DNA of 24,132 nt from an uncultured Agitococcus sp. (GTDB taxonomy: Bacteria; Pseudomonadota; Gammaproteobacteria; Pseudomonadales; Moraxellaceae), in NCBI RefSeq assembly GCF_937920075.1, contig NZ_CALETI010000329.1:1-24132 (forward strand), written 5' to 3'. Under the pieces are notes generated by a model. The model was not told the origin of the DNA. It saw nothing but the letters and a program-made list of their open reading frames with translations, and searched no databases. Shown here one piece after another: positions 15,849-23,880 of this stretch. Position 1 is the stretch's first letter, and the number at the start of each line of letters is the position of its first letter. A program made the position numbers and the translations under genes.

Positions 15849-17399
15849 ATGACCGTTATTAAACAAGGACAATCGGCAGATATTGGTTTATTACTCGAAG
15901 GCACTTACCCCTATGTCAGTGGTGGCGTTTCGAGTTGGGTTAACCAAATTATTAAAGGCTTTCCACAATATACCTTTGCCTTATGTTTTATTGGTAGCCG
16001 CCCAGAAGATTATGGTGATATGCGTTTTCAACTGCCTGATAATGTTGTGCATCTCGAAACCCATTATTTGCACGAAACACATAGCAAACCACCTGTGATA
16101 AAACGCAAAGGCAACCCACAAGTTTTTAAAGAGATTCGTTGTTTGCATGACCTATATCGGCATCCCGAACAAATGCAGCAACAAGAAACATCATTACTGA
16201 ACAGCATAATGAATCATCGTCTTGCTGGCCGTTATGCCGAAGATGATTTTTTATACAGCAAAGAAGCATGGGATTACATTACCGAACAATATCGCGCTCA
16301 CTGCACCGATCCATCTTTTGTCGATTATTTTTGGACAATTCGCATCATGCACGCCCCCATTTGGCGACTAATGGCTTTGACCGAAAGTTTTATTCCCGTT
16401 AAAGCTTTTCATACCATTTCTACAGGTTATGCAGGTTTTTTGGGTGCGTTAATGAAACAAAAAACCGGCAAACCGCTAATTTTGTCTGAACATGGGATTT
16501 ATACTAAAGAACGAAAAATCGACCTTTTTCAAGCAGAATGGATTCGTGATAATCGAGGCACACTGGCTAAAGACTCCAGCGAAGTTGCCTATTTTAAAAA
16601 TTTATGGATTCGCTTTTTTGAAGCCTTAGGCCGCGATTGTTATCATCATGCCGATAGAATTATTGCCCTTTATGAAACCAACCGTTTACGCCAAATTAAA
16701 GATGGTGCGCCTGCTGAACGCACCGAAAATATTCCCAACGGCATCAACCTACCCCATTTAGAAAAAGTTCGGCAAAACCGCAGCGACACAATCCCCATGA
16801 CCGTTTGTTTAATTGGTCGTGTTGTGCCAATCAAAGATATTAAAACCTTTATTCGTGCCATGCGTACCGTTGCCAATCAACTACCACAAGTTGAAGCGTG
16901 GATTGCAGGCCCCGAAGATGAAGACCCCGAATATGCTGCCGATTGCCATAGTTTGGTTAATGGTTTAGGTTTAAACGATCATGTCAAATTTTTAGGCTTT
17001 CAAAAAATTGATGAATTGCTGCCCAAAGTTGGCTTATTGGTACTTAGCTCCATTTCGGAAGCTTTACCCTTAGTTATTTTAGAGGGTTATGCCGCAGGCG
17101 TACCGTGTGTATCAACCGATGTCGGTTCATGTCGGCAATTAATAGAAGGCTTAGGACCGATTGATAAATCTATTGGTGAATCTGGCATTGTCGTTGGTAT
17201 CGCCAACCCCACCGAATTAGCTGAAGCCATTATTGCCCTATTAGGCGACCCAGAACGTTGGCACAAAGCACAAGCCGCAGGCATTACCCGTGTTGAACGC
17301 TATTACACTCAAGAACAGATGTTTGCTCGTTATCGTAGCGTCTATGAACAAGCCTTAAACCTGTCACAACAAGTCACTTGCCCAAGAGGAAAACGCTAA
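15849..17399 (+). CDS. pelF: PelF glycosyltransferase (GT4)
   Basis: PelF is the cytosolic glycosyltransferase that polymerises Pel from UDP-sugars (UDP-GlcNAc/GalNAc in P. aeruginosa). This copy has 516 residues (P. aeruginosa: 507). The N-terminal motif LLLEGTYPYVSGGVSSWVNQ is characteristic of PelF. The acceptor-domain EHGIYTKERKID motif comes later. The donor site includes IGRVVPIKDIKTFIRA and the GT4 EX7E motif, Glu404 to Glu412 (EALPLVILE). The domain order fits a GT-B fold. It starts one base after the pelE stop, preceded by GGAGC, and its TAA shares one base with the pelG ATG (TAATG), so translation is probably coupled through pelE, F and G. Assignment is secure. Confidence 0.96.
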   Translation: MTVIKQGQSADIGLLLEGTYPYVSGGVSSWVNQIIKGFPQYTFALCFIGSRPEDYGDMRFQLPDNVVHLETHYLHETHSKPPVIKRKGNPQVFKEIRCLHDLYRHPEQMQQQETSLLNSIMNHRLAGRYAEDDFLYSKEAWDYITEQYRAHCTDPSFVDYFWTIRIMHAPIWRLMALTESFIPVKAFHTISTGYAGFLGALMKQKTGKPLILSEHGIYTKERKIDLFQAEWIRDNRGTLAKDSSEVAYFKNLWIRFFEALGRDCYHHADRIIALYETNRLRQIKDGAPAERTENIPNGINLPHLEKVRQNRSDTIPMTVCLIGRVVPIKDIKTFIRAMRTVANQLPQVEAWIAGPEDEDPEYAADCHSLVNGLGLNDHVKFLGFQKIDELLPKVGLLVLSSISEALPLVILEGYAAGVPCVSTDVGSCRQLIEGLGPIDKSIGESGIVVGIANPTELAEAIIALLGDPERWHKAQAAGITRVERYYTQEQMFARYRSVYEQALNLSQQVTCPRGKR

Positions 17400-18769
17400 T
17401 GGCTGGTATTGGTTTTGAGTTACGCAAACTACTACGCAGAGATAGCTTATTAGGCATGTTACAAGCTTATGCTTATGCAGGCATTATCAGCTCTGGGCCT
17501 TGGGTATTATCCATTGTTGGCATTTTAGTCATTGGTTTAATGAGTGCCGCGATTGTTGTACCCGAATTTTTGATTACTCAATTTCAAGTGAGTGTCACTT
17601 ATCTTGTTGCTTTAAGTTTAATTTTAACTGGCTTTGTTCAACTGGCTTTTACCCGATTTACCGCTGACCGACTGTTTGAAAAACGTGCCGATATTATTTT
17701 ACCCAATTTTAATGGTTTATTATTTGGGGTAACCGCAATTAGTGGCTTTTTAGGCACATTGGCTATCCTATTTTTATTTCCACAACAAAGCATTATGTAT
17801 CGTTTATTAATGTTAGCGGGATTTGTGGTGTTATGTGATATTTGGATTGCCACCATCTTTTTGTCAGGTATGAAACAATATAAAGCCATTTTAAATTGTT
17901 TTGCCGTTGGCTATGGGGCAACCGTCTTATTCGCCCTACTATTAAGAAACTACAAACTAGAAGGGTTATTAGGTGGATTTGTTTTAGGTCAATTTATTTT
18001 ATTAATTGGCATGGTGATTTTAATTTTACGCAACTACCCTTCTAGCTACTTTATTGCCTTTGATTTTGCCAAAAAACGACAGTTTTTTTGGAGTTTAGTC
18101 TGGGTAGGCTTTTTTTATAATTTTGGTTTGTGGCTCGATAAATTTATGTTTTGGTTTTATGAGCCAACTAGCCAACCTATCATTGGCCCATTACGCGCCT
18201 CATTAATTTACGATATTCCTGTTTTTTTGGCTTATCTCTCAATCATTCCCGGCATGGCGGTATTTTTAGTTAAAATGGAAACCGACTTTGTTGAATTTTA
18301 TGATAATTTTTATAATGCCGTGCGTGAGGGTGGCTCATTAGAATACATGGAAAAAATGCGTAACGAGATGGTGTTTACCATTCGTCAGGGCATTTATCAG
18401 ATTATTAAAATTCAAGCCATTACCACCTTAGCGGTGTTTGTGGCTGGCGAAATTATTCTTAATTTCTTAGGCATTTCTTTACTGTATTTACCGTTATTAT
18501 TTGTCAATCTGATTAGTGTCGGTTTACAAGTTGTCTTTTTAGGTATTCTTAACGTCTTTTTTTACTTAGATAAACGCCGTATCGTTTTATTACTCACCGC
18601 GCTGTTTGTGCTATTTAATGGCATATTTACCGCAATTACCTTATATTTAGGCCCTAAATTTTATGGTTACGGTTTAGCGGCTGCTTTATTAGTGTGTATT
18701 ATGATTGGCTTCCGCTTTTTAGACCGCGTTTTTGAAGAGTTAGAATACAGCACATTTATGTTGCAATAA
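17399..18769 (+). CDS. pelG: PelG inner-membrane transporter
   Basis: PelG is the multi-pass membrane protein that moves the polymer across the inner membrane with PelD, PelE and PelF. The 456 residues match P. aeruginosa in length. About twelve hydrophobic segments are visible, in the flippase-like (PST/MOP) style. The conserved N-terminus MAGIGFELRKLLRRDS is present, and YNFGLWLDKFMFWF (about residue 240) and a soluble loop with DFVEFYDNFYNAVREGG follow. The start ATG 17399 overlaps the pelF stop by one base and has AGAGGA about 8 bases upstream; a TTG at 17378 within pelF is rejected. This gene closes the pel operon. No clear intrinsic terminator follows. Confidence 0.95.
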   Translation: MAGIGFELRKLLRRDSLLGMLQAYAYAGIISSGPWVLSIVGILVIGLMSAAIVVPEFLITQFQVSVTYLVALSLILTGFVQLAFTRFTADRLFEKRADIILPNFNGLLFGVTAISGFLGTLAILFLFPQQSIMYRLLMLAGFVVLCDIWIATIFLSGMKQYKAILNCFAVGYGATVLFALLLRNYKLEGLLGGFVLGQFILLIGMVILILRNYPSSYFIAFDFAKKRQFFWSLVWVGFFYNFGLWLDKFMFWFYEPTSQPIIGPLRASLIYDIPVFLAYLSIIPGMAVFLVKMETDFVEFYDNFYNAVREGGSLEYMEKMRNEMVFTIRQGIYQIIKIQAITTLAVFVAGEIILNFLGISLLYLPLLFVNLISVGLQVVFLGILNVFFYLDKRRIVLLLTALFVLFNGIFTAITLYLGPKFYGYGLAAALLVCIMIGFRFLDRVFEELEYSTFMLQ

Positions 18770-18771
18770 TA

Positions 18772-18807
18772 CCCTCACCCCAACCCTCTCCGACAGGGAA
18801 AGGGAGG
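18772..18807. repeat. Short dispersed-repeat fragment (CCCTCACCCC type) after pelG
   Basis: The 36-base stretch starting CCCTCACCCCAACCCTCTCC and ending GGGAAAGGGAGG is GC-richer than its surroundings and resembles a repeat seen in many unrelated bacterial genomes (from memory). CCCTCTCC and GGGAAAGGG can form an imperfect hairpin. It lies between pelG and ridA and has no T-tract, so a terminator role is doubtful. Confidence 0.5.
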
Positions 18808-18842
18808 CAAAACTTACTGGAATTATTATAGGAATTTATATC

Positions 18843-19223
18843 ATGTCTCGTACCATTATTAGCACTAGCCATGCCCCTGCCGCGATTGGCACTTATTCTC
18901 AAGCCGTTAAAGTGGGTTCTACCGTGTATTTATCAGGTCAAATTGCTTTAGACCCACAAACTATGCAACTCAAAGAAGGCATTGAAGCCCAAGTCGTACA
19001 AGTATTTGACAACTTAAAAGCTGTCTGTGAAGCCGCTGGTGGTAGTTTGCAAGATATTGCCAAAATCAATATTTTCTTAACAGACTTAGCCAACTTTGCT
19101 TTAGTGAATGAAATTATGGCACGTTATTTTGTACAGCCCTATCCTGCTCGTGCAGCCGTTGGGGTGGCTTCTTTGCCACGCGGCGCACAAGTCGAAATGG
19201 ATGGAGTGATGGAGTTGGCTTAA
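18843..19223 (+). CDS. ridA: RidA family enamine/imine deaminase
   Basis: This 126-residue RidA (YjgF/YER057c) protein should hydrolyse reactive 2-aminoacrylate-type imines that arise from PLP enzymes. The family features are clear: SQAVKVGSTVYLSGQI, IEAQVVQVFDNLKAVCEAAG, and the active-site arginine in YPARAAVGVASLP. The final motif has Asp (VEMDG) where E. coli RidA has Glu; I believe this variation is common in the family. The protein is expected to be a cytoplasmic trimer. Its ATG follows a clear AGGAA site. In Pseudomonas the gene directly follows spoT; here the pel operon separates the two. Confidence 0.94.
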   Translation: MSRTIISTSHAPAAIGTYSQAVKVGSTVYLSGQIALDPQTMQLKEGIEAQVVQVFDNLKAVCEAAGGSLQDIAKINIFLTDLANFALVNEIMARYFVQPYPARAAVGVASLPRGAQVEMDGVMELA

Positions 19224-19263
19224 ACGCTTCGACAGTCTTAAATTTTTATATAGGAATGATAAA

Positions 19264-20016
19264 ATGACACGTTATATTTCTACTTTATGTGCTGCACTGT
19301 TAGCATTATCTGGCGTTAGTTTGGCACAGGCGGACACTATTTTAGGTATTTATGCCAGTGCTGATTATTGGCAATATGATGGCAAAGCCGATGTTGCGCA
19401 AACCAATAAAAATAAAAGCAATTTTGTGTTTGACCAAAAGAATCAAGCCTCTTTGTCATTGAGTATTGAACATCCTGTTCCGATTGTGCCAAATATTCGT
19501 TTACGTCATACCGCATTACAAGGCAACGACACCAAAAAAGTGGCTAGCTTTGAATTTGCTAATTTTGTCTTTAGCCAAGACGTAAATCTTGATATCGACC
19601 TGACCAGTACCGATATGGTGTTATATTATGAAGTGCTCGATAATGTCGTCAGTGCTGACATTGGTATTGCAGCAAAGCTGATTGATGGTGATATTGTTGC
19701 CAAAGAAGTAAATGGCCTCAACAAAAAAACCGTTAGCATTAAAGAAACCATTCCTATGGCTTATGTTTCAGCACAAGCCAAGCTTCCACTGACAGGCTTG
19801 AGCGTCAAAGCCGATGTTACAGGTGTCAGTTACAATGGCTCTAGTTTAAGTGATGTCCAAGCCGAAATTATGTACAATTTTGTGGATAATGTAGCGATTG
19901 ATATTGGCATCAAAGCAGGCTATCGCCAAATCAGCGCCACATTAGAAGATGTTGAAAGCACTGATGCAGATATTGAATTTAAAGGGCCTTATCTTGGCTT
20001 AGAAATGCACTTCTAA
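19264..20016 (+). CDS. Outer-membrane beta-barrel protein (TIGR04219-like)
   Basis: This protein of 250 residues has a signal peptide (MTRYISTLCAALLALSGVSL, cleavage after AQA before DTILG). The mature part alternates hydrophobic and polar residues as in a small outer-membrane barrel: ILGIYASADYWQYDG at the start, VLYYEVLDNVVSADIGI in the middle, and FKGPYLGLEMHF at the end with a terminal Phe. The pattern fits the TIGR04219 family of outer-membrane proteins of unknown function. An AGGAATG site precedes the ATG. It follows ridA by 40 bases and ends in a strong terminator. No transport role can be inferred. Confidence 0.75.
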   Translation: MTRYISTLCAALLALSGVSLAQADTILGIYASADYWQYDGKADVAQTNKNKSNFVFDQKNQASLSLSIEHPVPIVPNIRLRHTALQGNDTKKVASFEFANFVFSQDVNLDIDLTSTDMVLYYEVLDNVVSADIGIAAKLIDGDIVAKEVNGLNKKTVSIKETIPMAYVSAQAKLPLTGLSVKADVTGVSYNGSSLSDVQAEIMYNFVDNVAIDIGIKAGYRQISATLEDVESTDADIEFKGPYLGLEMHF

Positions 20017-20028
20017 CAAATAATAGTT

Positions 20029-20057
20029 ATCCGTCCTAAGACTAGGACGGATTTTGT
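20029..20057 (+). terminator. Intrinsic terminator after the outer-membrane protein gene
   Basis: ATCCGTCCTA (20029-20038) and TAGGACGGAT (20043-20052) form a perfect 10-bp stem with loop AGAC. It is followed by a T-rich tract (TTTGTT). It ends the ridA/outer-membrane protein unit before ppc. Confidence 0.85.
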
Positions 20058-20163
20058 TAATAATCTCGTCTCCAAACTCTATTTTATTAATGCTCAAGAG
20101 CTGCAAAATTTGCCTCATAAGCTGCTAGGTTATCGCCTCTAAATCCGCTACTATCAAACCAAG

Positions 20164-20241
20164 CGTAGGATGGGTTGAGGTACGAAACCCATCTTATTGA
20201 TTTAGATAAATCGTGGGTTTCCTTCGTCAACCCGCGCTACG
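20164..20241. repeat. 78-bp inverted-repeat element in the ppc leader (GTAGG...GGGTTGA type)
   Basis: Two arms of about 28 bases, starting CGTAGGATGGGTTGA and ending TCAACCCGCGCTACG, are inverted repeats with 22 of 28 matching positions and a 22-base centre. Inner blocks GAAACCCA and TGGGTTTC also pair. This resembles the GTAGG-GGGTTGAG repeats known from many bacterial genomes (from memory). It lies 19 bases before the ppc start, so it will form a long hairpin in the transcript. Confidence 0.75.
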
Positions 20242-20260
20242 ACTCAGGGAGATTAAGGCG

Positions 20261-22945
20261 ATGAGCGAAAGCAATCTTGATGTCCACGCACCATTACGTG
20301 ATGATGTGCGTTTAATGGGCAGTTTATTGGGTGAAACTTTACGTCAGCAAGTTGGCCAAAGCTTGTATGACAAAGTTGAGCTAATTCGTGTCTTGGGCAA
20401 ACAAGCCCGAGACGGCGATAAACAAGCGAGTCAACAACTTAACCAAGTATTATCCGCGCTGAGTGATGAAGAACTTTTGCCTGTTGCCCGTGCTTTTACC
20501 CAATTTCTCAATTTAGCCAATATTGCCGAACAATATCACCATGTTCGCCGTCATCGAGCATGGGAACGACTTGAAGGTTCACCCGCACAAGCTGGCTCAA
20601 TTCGTGAATTACTACCACGTTTATTAGCAAAAGGCTTAACCCCCGAACAAATCTGGCAAGCCATTCAACAACTCGATATTGAGCTAGTTTTAACAGCTCA
20701 CCCCACTGAAGTCAGTCGCCGTACCCTGATTCAAAAATACGATAATATTGCCGAGTGCTTACAAGCCCTTGATTATGTTCATCTAACACCAATTGAACGC
20801 CAACATCAACTCGACAAGCTCAAACGCCATATTATTGCAGCATGGCGCACTGATGAAATTCGTCGTCAACGCCCCACTCCTGTCGATGAAGCCAAATGGG
20901 GTTTTGCGACTATCGAACAAACTTTATGGTATAGCATTCCACAATTTCTGCGTGAGTTTGATGGTGTTGTTTTTGAGCATACAGGCCATCATCTGCCCTT
21001 AACGCATGCACCCATTCGTTTTGCCTCATGGATGGGCGGTGACCGTGATGGCAATCCCAATGTCACTCATGCCGTGACTCAAGAGGTGTTATTGTTATCC
21101 CGTTGGCAAGCGGCAGACCTTTATTGGCGTGATATTGATGCCTTGCGTGGCGAATTATCCATGCAAGATTGTAGCCCTTCCCTACGTGCTGTGGTGGGCG
21201 ATAATTGCCGTGAACCCTATCGCGAGTTATTGCGCGGGGTGCGTGATCGTTTGGCGGCAACTCGTGATTGGCTCACTGCACGTTTACGTGGTGAGATTTA
21301 TGATGATAGCCAAATTTATCAACACAGCGAACAACTTTTACAACCCTTATTATTGTGTTATGAATCATTAATTAGCTGCAATATGGCCGACATTGCCCAT
21401 GATGAACTTGCTAACATTATTCGCCGTGTCGCCTGTTTTGGTTTGCAACTGCTCAAGCTCGATATTCGTCAAGAATCGACCCGACACAAAGATGCGCTCA
21501 ATGCCATTACCGATTATTTACAACTGGGTGATTATCAAGAATGGAATGAAACACAACGTCGTGAATTTTTACTGCAAGAACTCAATAATCCTCGGCCTTT
21601 ATTACCTCGTCACTTAAAAACACAGGCAGATAGCTTAATTAACCAAGCCCCTGTACAAGAAGTTTTGGCGACGTTTAAGATGTTGGCACAACAACCCTCG
21701 GAGTCATTGGGTGCGTATGTGATTTCGATGGCCAAACAAGCTAGTGATGTTTTGGCGGTAATGTTGTTACAAAAAGAAGCCGAAATTGCCCAACCGATGC
21801 GTGTTGTACCGTTATTTGAAACCTTGGCAGACCTCAACAATGCGGCTCAGTGTTTAGATGCCTTATTAAGCATTGATTGGTATAAACAAGCGATTAATGG
21901 TCATCAAGAAGTGATGATTGGTTACTCTGACTCCGCCAAAGATGCAGGCTTTTTAACCGCCAATTGGGCACAATATCGTGCCCAAGAAGAACTGACGGCG
22001 GTTGCCAAACAACATGGCATTAAACTGACCTTATTTCATGGTCGTGGTGGCTCCATTAGTCGTGGTGGTGCGCCCACCCATCAAGCATTGTTGTCTCAAC
22101 CCCCTGAATCGGTACAAGGAAAAATTCGCGTCACCGAACAAGGCGAAATGATTCGTTTTAAATTTGGTATGCAAGGCATCGCCTTACGCAATTTGGAGTT
22201 ATATGCAGCAGCGACTTTAGAGGCAACCTTGCTCCCTCCTCCTACAGCTAAAGCAGAATGGCGCGAATTGATGACTCGCATGACGCAAACTTCTTTAGCC
22301 GTTTATAAAGAAACGGTTCATGGCGAGCCTGAGTTTATTCGTTATTTACGCACCGTCACGCCTGAGCTAGAACTACAAATGTTGCCACTTGGCTCTCGCC
22401 CTGCTCGCCGTCAGATGAATGGAGGCATTGAATCGTTACGTGCGATTCCTTGGGTGTTTGCATGGACACAAGTGCGCTTAATGTTGCCTGCATGGTTAGG
22501 CACAGGTCGGGCATTGAGTCATGCCATGCGTGATGGTTACACGCCTGTCATTAAAGACATGCGTGAGCATTGGCCATACTTTCAAACCTTGTTAGATATG
22601 CTCGAAATGGTATTAGCCAAAGCCGATTCAGCAATTGCCGCACATTACGAACAACAACTGACAGATGATCCTGCTCTACACAATTTAGGGCAGTTGTTAC
22701 GTGCGCGTTTAGAAAAAACCATTAAAATTTTATTTAGTATCGTTGAACGACAAGAATTATTAGCCTTAGCACCTGTGTTAAAACGGTCAATGACGGTACG
22801 GATTCCGTATATTTTGCCGTTACACATGCTACAAGCGGAACTGATGAAACGTCGACGCATTTTAGCGCAAGAAAGCACGGTTTATGACCATGCTTTAATG
22901 GTCACTATTGCAGGTATTGCCGCAGGTTTACGCAATACGGGTTAA
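20261..22945 (+). CDS. ppc: Phosphoenolpyruvate carboxylase
   Basis: This 894-residue cytoplasmic enzyme carboxylates phosphoenolpyruvate with bicarbonate to oxaloacetate, replenishing the TCA cycle. All marks are in place: VLTAHPTEVSRRT (catalytic His147), WMGGDRDGNPNV, IGYSDSAKDAG, FHGRGGSISRGGAPTH (near 592), VTEQGEMIRFKFG, and the conserved C-terminus ending GLRNTG. The length fits the bacterial enzyme (E. coli 883). I chose ATG 20261 (MSESNLD) behind AGGGAG/AAGG; a start at 20213 would lie inside the inverted-repeat element and is not credible. It converges on the VapC-like gene, with only 8 bases between stops and no clear terminator. Confidence 0.97.
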   Translation: MSESNLDVHAPLRDDVRLMGSLLGETLRQQVGQSLYDKVELIRVLGKQARDGDKQASQQLNQVLSALSDEELLPVARAFTQFLNLANIAEQYHHVRRHRAWERLEGSPAQAGSIRELLPRLLAKGLTPEQIWQAIQQLDIELVLTAHPTEVSRRTLIQKYDNIAECLQALDYVHLTPIERQHQLDKLKRHIIAAWRTDEIRRQRPTPVDEAKWGFATIEQTLWYSIPQFLREFDGVVFEHTGHHLPLTHAPIRFASWMGGDRDGNPNVTHAVTQEVLLLSRWQAADLYWRDIDALRGELSMQDCSPSLRAVVGDNCREPYRELLRGVRDRLAATRDWLTARLRGEIYDDSQIYQHSEQLLQPLLLCYESLISCNMADIAHDELANIIRRVACFGLQLLKLDIRQESTRHKDALNAITDYLQLGDYQEWNETQRREFLLQELNNPRPLLPRHLKTQADSLINQAPVQEVLATFKMLAQQPSESLGAYVISMAKQASDVLAVMLLQKEAEIAQPMRVVPLFETLADLNNAAQCLDALLSIDWYKQAINGHQEVMIGYSDSAKDAGFLTANWAQYRAQEELTAVAKQHGIKLTLFHGRGGSISRGGAPTHQALLSQPPESVQGKIRVTEQGEMIRFKFGMQGIALRNLELYAAATLEATLLPPPTAKAEWRELMTRMTQTSLAVYKETVHGEPEFIRYLRTVTPELELQMLPLGSRPARRQMNGGIESLRAIPWVFAWTQVRLMLPAWLGTGRALSHAMRDGYTPVIKDMREHWPYFQTLLDMLEMVLAKADSAIAAHYEQQLTDDPALHNLGQLLRARLEKTIKILFSIVERQELLALAPVLKRSMTVRIPYILPLHMLQAELMKRRRILAQESTVYDHALMVTIAGIAAGLRNTG

Positions 22946-22953
22946 ATAGCACT

Positions 22954-23337
22954 CTAACAGTCAGGAATGAATTTTTGAATATTCAAATTCGGGATAAATT
23001 TATAATGTTTATCATTTGCCGTGATTAATGTTTCTCCAAACTGCACGGCTGTTGCTGCAATTAACGCATCTGCCATTTGCATGGAATGACTTAACGCATA
23101 AGCCTGTACATAAAATGTTGCTCGTGAAGAAATTTCTTGGTCAATGTGAATAATATGTACATTCCAATAATGTAGAGCCTTTTGTAATTGGCTACTTTCC
23201 TGTTTATTTCTCATACCTTGCAACAATTCCATATAGGTCACAGAAGAAATTGAAAAAGGAAGATGAGATTCTATACAGTCTTTTGCGGATTGTTTTCCTC
23301 GTAAGTACCAAATCAGAACATCTGTATCAATAATCAA
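22954..23337 (-). CDS. vapC: VapC-like PIN-domain toxin
   Basis: This is a 127-residue PIN-domain protein, very likely a toxin with RNase activity. The acidic residues are recognisable: IIDTDVLIWYL (Asp4), VTYMELLQG (Glu37), MADALIAATA (Asp90) and TANDKHY near 106-112. I place the start at TTG 23337, which overlaps the antitoxin stop by 4 bases (TTGA) and is preceded by AAAGGA at a good distance. A longer frame from 23406 would start with 23 basic residues that read through the antitoxin gene in another frame and do not look like a PIN domain. The rare TTG start and overlap suggest translation coupled to the antitoxin. Substrate RNA unknown. Confidence 0.88.
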   Translation of the reverse strand: MIIDTDVLIWYLRGKQSAKDCIESHLPFSISSVTYMELLQGMRNKQESSQLQKALHYWNVHIIHIDQEISSRATFYVQAYALSHSMQMADALIAATAVQFGETLITANDKHYKFIPNLNIQKFIPDC

Positions 23338-23561
23338 AACTGTCGTCCTTTTCTCATTTCTCTTACCGTATCGTCCACGCTTAAATGATTGTCGTGTTCT
23401 TGCCACATACCAAAAATATTGACTTCTTCGTTTTGTGGTTGAATTGGAACAATTTTTGCGAATGCTGTCCCTCGATAAGTGACAATCACTTCTTGTCCAT
23501 GTTGGACTTGGTTAATAATTTTTCCTGACTGTGTGCGTAGTTCTTTGGTTGAAACTTGCAT
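23334..23561 (-). CDS. Phd/YefM-type antitoxin
   Basis: This 75-residue antitoxin precedes the toxin. The N-terminal half is a Phd/YefM DNA-binding fold: MQVSTKELRTQSGKII, then GQEVIVTYRGTAFAKIVPI. The C-terminal half (about 45-75) is charged and should wrap around the PIN toxin. The Shine-Dalgarno GGAGGG lies 7 bases upstream of the ATG, far stronger than that of the toxin, which would favour antitoxin excess. It is preceded by a promoter-like site with a perfect 12-bp palindrome, probably its own operator. Confidence 0.87.
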   Translation of the reverse strand: MQVSTKELRTQSGKIINQVQHGQEVIVTYRGTAFAKIVPIQPQNEEVNIFGMWQEHDNHLSVDDTVREMRKGRQF

Positions 23562-23576
23562 GATTCACCCTCCAAG

Positions 23577-23605
23577 TATCTACTTTAAAGTGTACACTTA
23601 ATCAA
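23577..23605 (-). promoter_or_regulatory. Toxin-antitoxin promoter with palindromic operator
   Basis: On the minus strand TTGATT (-35; 23605-23600) and TAGATA (-10; 23582-23577, weak) are 17 bases apart. The perfect palindrome AAGTGTACACTT (23588-23599) lies between them. It is a natural place for autorepression by the antitoxin. The -10 is poor, so the exact promoter is uncertain; the palindrome itself is certain. Confidence 0.6.
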
Positions 23606-23687
23606 TTTTTATGCAAGTATTTTGCTATGTGGCAATATCGTGTACTAAGACATGTTATGATGAGAAAAAGAGTGTTTAGCTTATTTT

Positions 23688-23878
23688 ATGATTGATGTTT
23701 ATATAAAAATAACCACTCAAGGAATTTTTCTTCGTCCTATTCATCAAAATAAACAAGAGCGTTTAAATAAACTGATGAAATTCGCTGGCTGTGGTCAAGC
23801 CCTTGTAGATAAAAAAATCCTGATTTAACAGTTAAACAACTTCGTGAAGATAGGGACGCATGGACATATTTAAGTTAA
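23688..23878 (+). pseudogene. Small frameshifted ORF next to the toxin-antitoxin pair
   Basis: An ATG at 23688 opens a frame of 46 codons that ends at 23828 just after a run of seven A residues (in GATAAAAAAATCC). If one A is added, reading continues as NPDLTVKQLREDRDAWTYLS to a stop at 23878, giving about 63 residues. The extended C-terminus is charged and could be that of a small antitoxin, but I do not recognise the family with confidence. The loss of one A may be a real inactivation, a sequencing error in a homopolymer or slippage. No clear ribosome binding site is seen before the ATG. It is divergent from the antitoxin gene. Confidence 0.35.
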
Positions 23879-23880
23879 AT

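Noticed and set aside
18772..18807. A transcription terminator for the pel operon
   Set aside because: The hairpin is imperfect and no T-tract follows; it matches a dispersed-repeat fragment better.
20213..20260. A 16-codon longer start for ppc
   Set aside because: It would begin inside the inverted-repeat element and encode residues unlike PEPC; ATG 20261 has a good ribosome site.
23338..23406. A 23-residue longer N-terminus for the VapC-like toxin
   Set aside because: It reads through the antitoxin coding region in another frame, is very basic and does not resemble a PIN domain start; TTG 23337 has AAAGGA at a suitable distance.
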